The position numbers were made by a program, and so were the translations under genes. Below are positions 26,901 through 40,500 of a stretch of DNA of 64,000 nt, piece by piece (the first letter of the stretch is position 1; the number at the start of each line of letters is the position of its first letter). The DNA is from Lingula anatina (Eukaryota; Brachiopoda; Lingulata; Lingulida; Lingulidae), in NCBI RefSeq assembly GCF_001039355.2, contig NW_019775569.1, positions 279,727-343,726 of the forward strand, read 5' to 3'. The notes beneath the pieces are model-generated. The model saw only the letters and a program-made list of their open reading frames with translations. It was not told the DNA's origin and searched no databases.

Positions 26901-28010
26901 ATATCATATTTAAAGGAGAAACAAATTTAAAATGACATTCTGCAATTATATTTTGATACGACTTTTAAGAGATCTTTTTGATAAACTGCCTGGCTAATGC
27001 AGCATGTTAAGTTACATAATTTTTTAGAGTTAGTGCTGTTCAATATGTGTATAAATGTGAAAATATCATCCAGTCATCAGTGATGGCCACAGCGACAACA
27101 CTGACAGACAGATCAATCAGAATATATACAGCCACTTACAGTGTCTGTATATAATAATAATAATAATAATTATTATTATTATTATTACTGTCATCATTCT
27201 CATCCACCCACCTTAACTATCATGAACATGTGGGCAGACTCCATGCAGCAGGAAATGTTAAACTCAATCCCATCATTGAATTCTCTGGGCACAGCTCTTG
27301 CAAACACCCGGCCCACAAATACCCCTGTACTGTTGCTCTCGTCAACCTCAAATGTGTACATGGTGGCATTGAAGACCGGAGCAGTGTCCATGGCTGGGAC
27401 CACATTTATGCGTAGGTCAGCCTGCAAAGTGACCAAGAATTGTGATCACCAATACGAAGAATTTTAAGCAATTGAACTTTCTCTGATGTTTTTAGAATTT
27501 ATTTCATTCACACAATCTACATTTCTCTAAGTGTTCTAGGATTCAAATCACACAATTTATTATTTTGAGCCTTCTAGAATTTCAATAAAATTGAGGGATT
27601 ATTAAATCAAAAGATATTTTGGCACACAGAAATATAATGATTATCTTTTTTAGTATGTGATAATAGAGCCTTTGATCTCTATAATGAATTTTTTAATATA
27701 AATTCTCCTTTAAGATTTTAAGAAGGTGTCCTTGCTTGGTTGACAATAATTAAATTTTTTACCGTATCATTATTCACTCCATCATCAGCCACAACTTTCA
27801 TATTATAAACAGCAGGTGTGGCATTCAACATCTTATTCAGGAACAGAGTTCCATTTGGGTACATTCCAAATACTCCTGCAATACAGCATATTCAAAGTTA
27901 CTCACAATGCTTGAACATTTATCACCTGTTTGAATCAGCCTTTAAAAAAAAAATTTTTTTCTAGTATAACAAGTAATTTCAAGTTAAACTTTATGTTTTC
28001 AAAATATTCT

Positions 28011-28041
<31 letters not shown>

Positions 28042-28349
28042 CTGCCCTACCATCTGATGAACATATATCAGAAGGAAATTATAGTGATTTTATCCATTAT
28101 AATAATTCTTAAAAAAAGACCTACCACCTGGACCTGATGAAGAATCAATTTTATATGTAATATTTCTAAACTCTGGGTAGAAGTCATCATCCGTGGCTGT
28201 GACAATAATGAGGGGAAGGCCAGGGGGAGATCTCTCATAGACAAAGGCACTGTAGGCTCTGCTATCAAACACTGGGGCCATGTCATTGGTGTCATTGACA
28301 CGGATGTACACCTGGAATATTAGCATTAAGTCCAATTAACAGAGTAAGC

Positions 28350-28432
<83 letters not shown>

Positions 28433-29389
28433 ATCATTTTATGTCCACTTATAAATGGAAAAAACAATCACCAATTAACAAATCCTTTTGCTCTGGCATA
28501 GGTATTACAGAAAATATAAAAGAAAAAAAAAGCTATATAACCCAACTATAATTATAATATTCCCCAATCACCGGTAGACAAAACTATTATTCATAATTTT
28601 TTTTCAAATACACACAACCAAGAATTCCCACAATACTTACATGGGTCTCCTTTCTCCTTTGTGGGTCACCATTATCAGTGACCTGCACTGTGATATTGTA
28701 CATCTCATAGCCAAGCTTAACATGTGACCTTTCCCTATCCAGCATTTCCTTTACTTTCACACTGCCCTAAAACACAGTCAACATAATGATTATATTTATT
28801 AATAAATAAATATTTAGTACTACATCACTTATATTTTATCCTTTAAAAAATGAATAACATCATATTTTCAAAGTATTTCATTATTCATCAACATTTTATG
28901 TATATACACATATATATATATATATATATTCTTTTATATGTAAGTTACTATGATACGTAATAGAATTACTTAGCAAAATGATACGTTGTTTGAGGACAAG
29001 AAACAAGTTTCCATATTTATTATTAAAGTAAACTATTTACACATTTAAGCTAAAAGATACTACATGTACACATGATATGATCAAATTCACATACTGTGTT
29101 TCCATACTGCACCACTTCAAAATCCTCTCCATCTTTCCCTGCCACACTGATGTTCAGCAAGCCATTCAGTCCCACATCAGCATCCGACACAGTCACATTG
29201 AAGAGGACTTGACCAAGGCTAGATTTTCCTGAAAAATTCCAAGTAATTAGTCAAGCTGAGTCCCATCTGTTATCTCTGGGTCCTTGGGGTTCATAATCCT
29301 AGCAGTTTACCTAGCACAAAAAAATCTTTCTACAGATATTCTTAATTTTACTAGCTACATGGATGGAAAATTTAAATAATAACAACAAC

Positions 29390-29426
<37 letters not shown>

Positions 29427-30280
29427 GTGTACAATTATGCTGTATAAAGTGGAGTCTAACTTAAATGCTCTACATTTGCCAGACCCCCTGAATGTTTGTC
29501 TATCAAGAAATGACTGAGAAATGTCACCTACCTTCCTGTGTGTCAATGATAGCAGTAGGTACATACACAAATATGGGGTCATTATCATTGGCATCCAATA
29601 CTGTCACTGTCACTATAGCAACATCCTGGAAAAATTAACAATAATTTCAAGTCCTATAATGAGCATGAGAGAGAGAGGGTGAGAGAGAGAGAGAGAGAGA
29701 GCGAGCTTGTCCTGCTGGAAACTTTCTTGCAATTGAATTCTGGGCTCCGTATTATGAAAGGTTTGCTATGTTGCACACGTGCGCAAGTGTCTCGATTCCA
29801 TAACCGATTCTATTTCGAGATACGGGGCCATGGAATCGAGACACTTGCTCACATGCGCAACATAGCGAACCTTTCGAGATACGGAGCCCTGGAGGCTTCA
29901 CACATCTAAAGCTAAATGTATAAGCTTTTAAGACAAAACAAATGTATCAAGAATACAAGTTATTATACAACATAGATCTTTACATTTAACGAAGGTGCAT
30001 TTTGTCAAAAATAATAAGGTACAGACAGCTAAACTTACTTTCTTTCCACTAGTGTCAGTGACGGATACATTGAATTGATATGAACTTCGAGTCTCCCTGT
30101 CAAGTTTCCTGTCAGTAAAAATAGTACCAGACCTCTCATCAATGAAAAAGTTGCCTGAAAATTGACAAAATACTATCTATATTTCTGTATCCAAAGTATA
30201 CTTTGAAGACTGAGAACCAGACAAACTGTGTCATTTATCACATGAATAACTTTAAGTAAGCAAATGATGATACCAATCCC

Positions 30281-30311
<31 letters not shown>

Positions 30312-30326
30312 ACACACACACACACA

Positions 30327-30377
<51 letters not shown>

Positions 30378-31455
30378 CAAATTGTTAATTCACTCAAAAG
30401 AAAGTGCTCCACTCATAGTAGCTGGGCAGCTTATAAGGAAAAATAAACACATTTAATCAGCCTTTTTAGTTCATGGTTCAGGCTGCCCTACAACCATTTC
30501 TGCTGGATGCGTCTTCAAGGGCACTAACAGATTTTAAAATAACACAGAGTCTGAGACAGAAGATGCGTAAAGTTCGGTCCTATAGTACGAGTAATGGTCT
30601 ACTTATATTGTGTATACAAGGTATTACAGGTAATGGATACAATAAATAAATTTATTATTTATTTATCAAATCGTTATTAATTATGTAATAGCAATCTTAT
30701 TGCTACCATTTGATTCATAACCTGCATTACCTTTAGTGCAATCTATATGCAGGTTGTGTGATAAATATAAACACATACATACATACATACAAATCAAATG
30801 CTTTAATATCTACTGATTATTTAGCTTTCCAAAAGATATGGATGCCATTTGCTCAGTTCATCATACCTGTCTGATCTGGAATAATTTCATATCTCAGTTT
30901 GTTGGCATCCATGGTGTCCCTGTCGTCTGCTGTGATTTGAGCCACAACTGTCCTATTGGGTTGATTCTGTTGGGAAAAAAATATAAAAATTATTGAAAGA
31001 ACTAATTTCCTTTATAATTCTTCTAAGTACTTTGTTTTGTTTAATTCTTATATATAATATGCTTATAAATGCAACCATTTTAATATAATACATCATCAGT
31101 AAAAAATACAAATTTCAGTTAATTTTAATGTCACTAACTCCTTAAGATTTCATACAACTTACTCAATAATCATCATTATCATAACTGCACTAAGAATAGC
31201 AAACATTCAGTAACAATCAAACACATAAATGATCTGTAAGGTAAAAAAATAATGAAACATGAAAAATGAAAGACGCAAAGATATTTTTTTTTTGTTGTTT
31301 GCACATGGCCATACTTGCCTCCATGACAGCCACATTAAAATCTGAGGTGTTGAACACAGGAGGGTTGTCATTTTGGTCCTTGATGAACAACTGTAACTTT
31401 GTTGTGCTGGAGTAATTACCATCATTAACAGACACCTGGAACATTGAAATAAGTT

Positions 31456-31537
<82 letters not shown>

Positions 31538-34500
31538 GAATGAAATTGATTCTGTAGACTATATAAAGATGAGGCATTGTAATAGAGGACTAAAGATATC
31601 AATAGTCTTGCACTGCAAATGGCTGACTGATTTAATGCCACAGAAGTATACTGCTTTGAATTTGGATTAAACCTATAATACACTAAGTGTATGCCTTTAT
31701 ATTCTCCTATCAGAATTGAAGTCATAATATTATAACATTTTTGTTTTTGAAATTTACCTTTAAATAAAAAAAATCATTTTTAAAAATTAATGTCTAAACC
31801 TTTTTTGTTTTTGGCATGGTTGGACTGAATGATATATTAATTATATCTCATATTGCAAGAGGCATTTTAAGAAGATCTTTTTACCTCTAGCCAGTAGTAA
31901 AATGGAGCTGTCATGGCTTCTCTGTCTATGGAGCCATTTACACGAACAACACCTATGTTGTTCTCTGTCTTGATCCAAAACAGTCCATCAGAAGTGTCAT
32001 TCACAATTTTGTAACGTAACTGAAACAAAAAAAGGACTTCATATGTTTGAGCTGTTATATTTCATATTAATATGCACCAAAAAGTATACCCTTTTTCTGC
32101 ATCTTGCAGCACTTATGGAATGAAGTCATTCAACAGAAAAACCTTGCCATTCTATTATTGTCTATGGCTTGTTAAAACGCCAATTCTTTCTCATGCATAG
32201 CATAAGTCAGTTATACTATAATTATGGCATTATATAATTATTAATATTTCAATTAAAGATACGAGGTGCTTTGACATTGAATTTCTAAAATAATTCTAAA
32301 AACAAAAAAGGAGACAGTATTTTTCTCTTCCGTTTTATAATTCTTTCTTTTCAAGAGGATAGCACATATATATAATAATAAAGTGTAGCCAAGGGGAAAA
32401 TATGATACAGAAAAAAGTATAATGTTCCACAAATTTACTGACCACAGGGTTTAGGTCCCTGTCCTGTGCCTGTAGCTGTATCACTGTGGTGTTCACTGCA
32501 GTGTTCTCTGCCAGTACCCTGTGGTAGGATTGGAATGGGAAAGATGGCTCGTTGTCATTTATGTCTTCTATAGAGATAATAACCTGCAATGTTGTAATAA
32601 AATGGCTCTTAATCACATGATAAGGGAAAATGCATAAATACCATAGAAATGTATAAATAAGGTAAGACCTTAATGAATAAAAGTACGAATTACATTTAAA
32701 AGTGTTTCCCACCATAAGAGAAAAGATCAGAAAAGAAGACACATTTCTTATTGTCTCAGCACACCGAATATCTTTTAAGACTAGAACAGAAAATCAACAG
32801 TAGCTAGATCATAATGTGCACTTCCAAAACCTGATTCAAAGATTTCTGTACCTTTTCTTCAAAATAAAAACTGGTTGAAATACATACCCCTGCCACGGCA
32901 AATTTGCTTGGATCATCTTCTTTGTAAGCTGTCACCAAAACTGTGTGCACAGAAGCAGCCTCTCTGTCTACAGCTTGTACAACTTGGAGCTCCCCCTGGA
33001 GGGAAAAATTAACCCCAAGTTAGAGCAGCCCATATCTCACACTGCTGTTTGCTATGAAAAGCAGTTGTTGTTCATGATCTCAAGCACTTGGATCATATAT
33101 ATGTATCTTATATGTATATATAACCTAATTGTATTTAGTAGATAATTACTAGGCACTGCTCATAACTCTATTTTTACTACTGAAGATGGAATCAAGTGAC
33201 TTTGACATTACAATTAATCTTATACATTTGAAATAACGCAAATTCTACATCAAAACAATTCATACTAACCGTGGTCTCATTAATGTTATAGTTCTCCCAC
33301 CCCCTGCCTCCTGTAATATTATAATACACACTTTCAGCACGGTCATTGGTGACAGTAGCATTAACATCAACAATGACAGCACCAGTGCTGTTTTCCACTA
33401 CAGAAGCACTGTACCAGGCTGATGGGACGAAGTAAACAATGTCTGCCAAGGATGTATTGATGACCTGGATGGTGACACTGATGTTTCCAGTCAGGGGTGG
33501 GGACCCTTTATCTGTGGCCAGTATGGTCAGAGGATAGACGCTGCCTGCAGAGAGCATGCTGTTGTCACCTGAAAGCATCCCCGTTGATGAGTCGATGGAG
33601 AACTGAGGACTGGGATCGAGCAGGCTGTACCTGATTATGCTATTTTCGCCTTTATCTCTATCAGTGGCAGTGAACAGATATATAGTTTTGTTCAAGGGAC
33701 CATCAGGAGGGATGATTGGTATGATGTCAGGAGCTGGTTCAAATATTGGGCTGTTATCATTCACATCTGTCACATTGATACGCACTATGGCAGTAGCACT
33801 GAGACTTTTGTCATTGGGATAATAAGCCTTGATTGTTAGCTCATAAAATTGATCACTTTCATAATCTAGTGATTGGTTGACTGCAATACTGCCATTCGGG
33901 TGTATGCTGAATGCACTGCTGCCCTCTATTGTGTAGTCAAACGCCCCAGGCTGGCTTGTGTTTCCATCGAGTGCTTCCACTGTTAACACAATACCCGACA
34001 CTGTTGTATTTTCTAGTAGAGACAGAGAGTAGGTACTGTTCCGAAACATTGGTGGCGCTCTTACGGACGGCATGACTGCCACGGAGACTGACAAACTGGA
34101 CACCAGGGGGGGAACTCCCAAATCTGCAGCATACACTGTCAGGTTGTATACCCCCTCCTTCAGTGGCCCACCCACACTGACCAAGCCTGAAGAATAGTTC
34201 ACGACAAACTGCTCTGATCCCGTCAGCCAATAGATGATCTCCTTATTGTTTTCTGCATCCTTATCTTTTGCTGAGGCATTAAACACCAGAGCCCCAGGAC
34301 TAGAGTTGATTGGAAGTTGCACAGTATCAGATGGATGGATGTTAAATTCTGGCTTATTATCATTCACATCTAAAACTGTGACATTCACTAGAGCGTAGCC
34401 ATAATACCTGCCATCATAAGCAGAGATGTTGAGCTGGTAGAAATCCTTGGTTTCTCTATCCAGTGAATAAGCAGTGATCTGCCCACTGCTGCTGTCTATA

Positions 34501-37500
34501 GCAAAGTATGCTGTGTCACTGCTGACAATGTCATAGGTGATAGATTGGTCACTGGCATCTTCATCTTGTGCTACCACCTAAAGTAACAAATTCAACAAAG
34601 AGAAATGAAAAGAGTCACAACGAGGTATAAAGATTGACAGCCTCTGATGTAATAATATACAGCTCACAGATAAGTGCCAGTTCTTGATTACAAGAACACA
34701 AACACAAATCCATATTATCTCACCTTTCCACTCATAAAAACCTTAAAAATTCATCACAATATTTCCATTATAACTCATGATTTTAAAAACTACTTTCAGG
34801 AAAACTGACCTGTATAACATTTGTTCTATTTGGCATGTTTTCCTTAATTTCTGCCAGATACACGTCTAGTTGGAATTTGGGTGGCAGAGTGTTAACATCC
34901 AGAATATGAATCTGTACTTCAGTTGTACTTGCCAACATAGGAGTGCCATCTGAAATAACACGTTCCAAATTGATGTTAACTAACACATTACCTTATGTGC
35001 AGTATTTGATATAGCAAAGAAAAAAAAAAAAAAAAAAAAACAGCACTCTGGTCTATATTGTCATATTGCCCAAATGTTGTCTAAAATGACATTTAAAAAA
35101 AATACCTTGTTTCTTAATATATATATACATATATATATTTTTATTCTAAAAATTTATGCACATTATTACACATGTGACTTACGATCTCTAGCTTCAACAA
35201 TGAGAAGAAAGAGTTTCTGTATATTATAGTTCAGATTGCTTGAGTTAGCGACTGATAGGACTCCAGTGGCTACGTCCATACTAAATATGGACCTGTCATT
35301 GCCTGAGATAATGCTGAAATTCACTTTGGAATTCTCATGACTTTTATCATTATCTTCCAGCTGGAATTAAAAAATAACATAATAACTGAAATAAAAGGTG
35401 GGCAATAGATAAATATGTACTTAGTTCTCTTTACCAAAATATTATTCACAAAATCTACAGGATTGTACATATAACTGATAGGTAACTGATAACCATAATT
35501 TGGTCAATACATAATTTATATTACTTTCATTATTAGCCAGATTACCATTATGATTGTCTTGTCAACTGGTGAATTCAAAATTGTAAAATTTCATTTGGTA
35601 TTGCCATAAATAAAATCTGGCTTGACTGACCAAGTATCAATCAATCTATACACCATTTGTCATTTATGTCCTCAGTTCTCGGACAGGAAGAGAGACGGAA
35701 ACGTTTTGCCGAAAATAACCAGCGCCTCAATGTTACTCACAAAGACTTTGCCCACTTTAGTCCCGGCTGTGGCATTGTCAGGAATGCTGAAGTTGAAGCT
35801 GCTCTGGTTAAATGTGGGAATGTTATCATTGTAGTCCAACACTGTCACAGTCAGGGTGGTGGAATTGCTCTGAAACAAACAGGTCAGCTACATCATTTTT
35901 CCTTTCCTTTTTTTACACAAGGTTGTAATAAGCTTCAACCTATGCATACATCTGCCCAACTTTCAGTAAAGATTGCCAAACTAACTTTGATCTATTCATA
36001 ACTTACATGCAGCCATCAAGATGCACACAGGTGAAAATGTTGATGACAATCATTTATTAATTTAAGAAAAGGACGAAGATAAGAATTTACTTTAGTCACT
36101 TCAATGGTAACTTCAAGTTTGTTGGTGACAAAATTTAGGTATATGAGATCTACGAGATCTCCTAACAGCCATTTGCTGTGTGTACTTACAAACTTCCCAT
36201 CTGTGACATTCAAGGTAAGATCATGTGTGTCCTTGTTTTCTCTATCTAACTGTTTCCTCAGTATTACTCTTCCACTGGAAAAGGCATAAGTCATCAATAC
36301 TAATTAATGTTATCAACAGAGTAATAAAATATCAATAGTCTTAAAGAAGAAAATCCTCGGGCTAGCTTAAGGATTTGAGAAGGAACTATTTTGATGACCG
36401 TGTGTGTATATTTACTGAAAGATTAAATAGGTGCAGTAAATCAATATTTGTGATAGTTAAGTTATCTGTGTGTACTGGCTTTGAATGTGAACAACAAGAC
36501 AATAGAGGTCACTATGTGACCAAGACAAGATGGAATTTTGTTCCAAGACTGCAGATATACCTTTTTGAATCTATCCCAAACAGGCCATCATCATTTCCAG
36601 TCTGAATGCCATACGTTAGGGATTTCCCATCATTTTCATCAGCATCTGCAGCCTAGAAAAAGGCAAAATTTNCATTTGCTGTGTGTACTTACAAACTTCC
36701 CATCTGTGACATTCAAGGTAAGATCATGTGTGTCCTTGTTTTCTCTATCTAACTGTTTCCTCAGTATTACTCTTCCACTGGAAAAGGCATAAGTCATCAA
36801 TACTAATTAATGTTATCAACAGAGTAATAAAATATCAATAGTCTTAAAGAAGAAAATCCTCGGGCTAACTTAAAGATTTGAGAAGGAACTATTTTGATGA
36901 CCGTGTGTGTATATTTACTGAAAGATTAAATAGGTGCAGTAAATCAATATTTGTGATAGTTAAGTTATCTGTGTGTACTGGCTTTGAATGTAAACAACAA
37001 GACAATAGAGGTCACTATGTGACCAAGACAAGATGGAATTTTGTTCCAAGACTGCAGATATACCTTTTTGAATCTATCCCAAACAGGCCATCATCATTTC
37101 CAGTCTGAATGCCATACGTTAGGGATTTCCCATCATTTTCATCAGCATCTGCAGCCTAGAAAAAGGCAAAATTTTCCATAAAGAAGTAAAAAATATCACA
37201 TCAAACTGAACGCTGCAGCAGTAATTGTTACAAATCATACATATACAGTCACCATTAACAGTGAACAGAACTAAACTATCCTTTCAGGTTAGATCATAAA
37301 AATAAAATGCATTCTGCCTTAAGCCATAAATTCCTTACCTAGATGCAACACATCAGCGTTTTGGTAACACTAAAATCTAATATGGCAAACTTGTAGTGGC
37401 ACCTACCTGTACTTGTATTAACTAAGTATTCACTGGCACTGCCTCAGATATGGCACCTACCTGTACTTGTATTAACAAAGTATTCACTGGCACTGCCTCA

Positions 37501-40500
37501 GATATGGCACCTACCTGTACTTGTATTAACAAAGTATTCACTGGCACTGCCTCAGATATATTCACAGTGTACGGTGCATTCAGGAACCCTGGCGGGTGGT
37601 TATTGACATCTTTGACCCAGATGTACACCAGAGTTGTCGCGGACCTGTAGGAGTATTGAACATCAAAGCTTAATCATTAAAGAATATTTAAAACTACTGG
37701 GAGATTGATTTCACATGTGTAGTACATAATATAGTAAATATATTGTAGGGTGGTAAACGTCTTATATATGAACTGCAGGTGATATTTTAGGATTTGGTTC
37801 TAAATTAAATATTCAATATATTTAAAAGTACAGGTAAATTATTTCAAAAACTGTCAACCTCACAACACATTTGATAAACCTCTTAAATGCTTGTGTTCCT
37901 ATTTTCCAAAATCTTTATAGATACAATGAAGTGATACAAATGTATCATTTTTTTCTTGCACAGCAAATCAAAAGAAGAAATTATAATTTTTTGTACGTGG
38001 AAAAAAAAAAAAAAAAAAAAAAACATGGGTTTGCCATTAGCAAAATATAGTAAAGATGGATGGAGAATAAACCACAAACTTGTTTGGCCCACTCACCTTC
38101 TTTGAGAAATGACAGCTGCCTGATCCATGGCTTCCACTGCTAACACATACTGTGTCTTAAGAGGCAGAGTGGCCAGGCTGCCCCGAACCGAGATCTCACC
38201 ACTGTCTTCATCTATACTGAATAGACTTCCACCACCAGAGGGCGATTGCATAGAGTATTTTACCTCCCCATTTTTACCATCATCCGGATCAGAGGCTTCA
38301 ACCTGAATGATGCATAAAACTTAACTTCCGCCCTCTATAAAACTGACTACTTACACAGAGATGTTTATAAATTGAGAACTGTTTTAAAAAGTGCCCAAAA
38401 CTTTGGAAGTACTAAAAAAAGGTTACAGTTTACACAAATGTATACATCAACTCCTACCATGTAAGTGCACAAAGCTTTCACAAGATAAACAGAACCAATG
38501 GTCTGAGCACAACACACTGCCTCTACATACAAGTATCAATCGACTGCACTGCCATCTATATTCAAGCCCTTGAACCCTACCTTGCCTACAGTGGTGCTCA
38601 GAGTTGCTGTCTCATTGATGTGGAAGGTGTAGCTGATGTTTGTAAAAACAGGGCTGTTGTCATTGACATCAGTCAACGTCACTGTGACTAGAGAGGGACT
38701 ACTCTGGTACATCTCAGTAGTCTGTGTCTCCTTAGCATACACCTGGGCAAAACAAGATGGCAAATTTGAGTTCACTTTGAACTTTTCGCATTTTACACAA
38801 TACTGAAGCTTAGTACCTAATATAAAGCCTTTGGTCACACCGTGCCCTTCCTCACTGTATGTTATTATCAGCTTGAGCACAATTTACCAAGGGATCAGTG
38901 ATCATTATCAATAGACTACACAGATTAATTTACAGTTACTCGAATGAAAAGGTCAAACAAAACAACAGTTTTATTAAATTAAGTATGAACAGCCCCGTAG
39001 TCAACAATTAAAAAAAAAAATCGATATTTGTTTCCTTTTTTTTTTTTTTTTTTTTGAAAAAGTGTTACTTTTTACCCCCTTAGTTGACCCAACTTGAGAA
39101 AAGGCATAGAACCACAGTGGACCTTTTAAGATAATAAGAGCAGTTCTTTTGAACCACCTACCTGCCCTGTCTCCCCCTCCCACTTATAGCCTGTAATCTG
39201 CAATCCATCATTCATCACTTATTGCAAAAATAAGTCCATGGGAACTAGCTTCCTTGTGTACTCCTAACAATATTCAGGGGTCTTTTTGAAAGTTTGATCA
39301 TAAATTTAAACTTCTAAAATAATATAATTCTTATTCTGAAAAAAAAAATCCCCAGCAATGAATTTAACCATAAACTTACCTCCATGGTGAATGTGCCTTC
39401 ATTTTCTCTGTTCAAGGCACTGCTATTTTTCACATATATCAGTCCAGTGCTGTTATCTATGGCAAAGACATTCTTTGTGTCATTTAAGACAAACTCAAAG
39501 GCTGAGAATTCAGGCTGCAAAACATGAAATATTCACAAAATGAAAAATTTTTACTTAGCTTCCTTATAGGCTTCACACAGGTAGCACAGCATTTACAGGT
39601 TATCTGCAGTTTGTGCTGAACAAAATTTTGAATTAAAAAAAAACGAAATTGTTTAATGTCAATAATTGGGGAGACTTAAGAATAATATACGAAGTTTGTA
39701 CCAAAAAGTTGTGGAAGAAAAATAAGATTTTAAGAAAAAGTAATGTACATATGATGTCCTTCAAAGAAAATTAATGATAAATACATTGCATCACCATCAT
39801 TCCTCTTTTAAAAACTGGGATTCTGCATTCAATGAAAAACCATTTGCATTATTTTAACCAAAATCATTTGCATTATCTAAACAAACATTATCACCTTAGA
39901 CGTCTACCAATAAATTGTCTTAAGTTCCAAACCACACTCCAGCACTTGCTCTACCAACTTACAGACATATCTCCATCTGTGGCTGACACCAGTACCACTG
40001 GCGCCCCCTTGGCCGTGTTCTCTGGTACACTGGCAGTATATTCCTTCTTACTCATGACAGGCGGATTGTCATTGGTGTCATTCACTACGACACGCACTGT
40101 GGCTACTGCAGTCCTAGTGGTTGGCTTGTCCACTTGGTATGCCTAAATACAACAGGAAACTAAGATGTCAAAGCTACATACCAATATGCTTATTCCAACA
40201 TGTGTGAAAATTTGAACTACGGTACCATAAACAGTGTATAAGCTGTAAGATCCCAACCAAGACTTTGACACACTTCCTACTGTACTTAAAATACTTCCTT
40301 AATATGTAGTTTTATTATAAATTAGTAATCCTAAGTTGATTATTATAACATAAATGTTGCTCTGAAGCATTACACATAAAATCTAACATTATCACGAATG
40401 TTATCCATTTGCTGAATAATTGTCAATTTAAAAGTATAAAAAATTTCCCATCCTATCACAAAATAAACACATTTAAACTTTTTTACAAAATATATTTTTT

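Larger units (their letters stand above)
36170..37175. repeat. 503-bp direct duplication joined by a single N
   Basis: 36170-36671 repeats at 36673-37174 with only a few base differences (for example GAATGTGAAC against GAATGTAAAC). The two copies meet at the single N at 36672. Each copy holds the same two cadherin exons. Confidence 0.93.
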
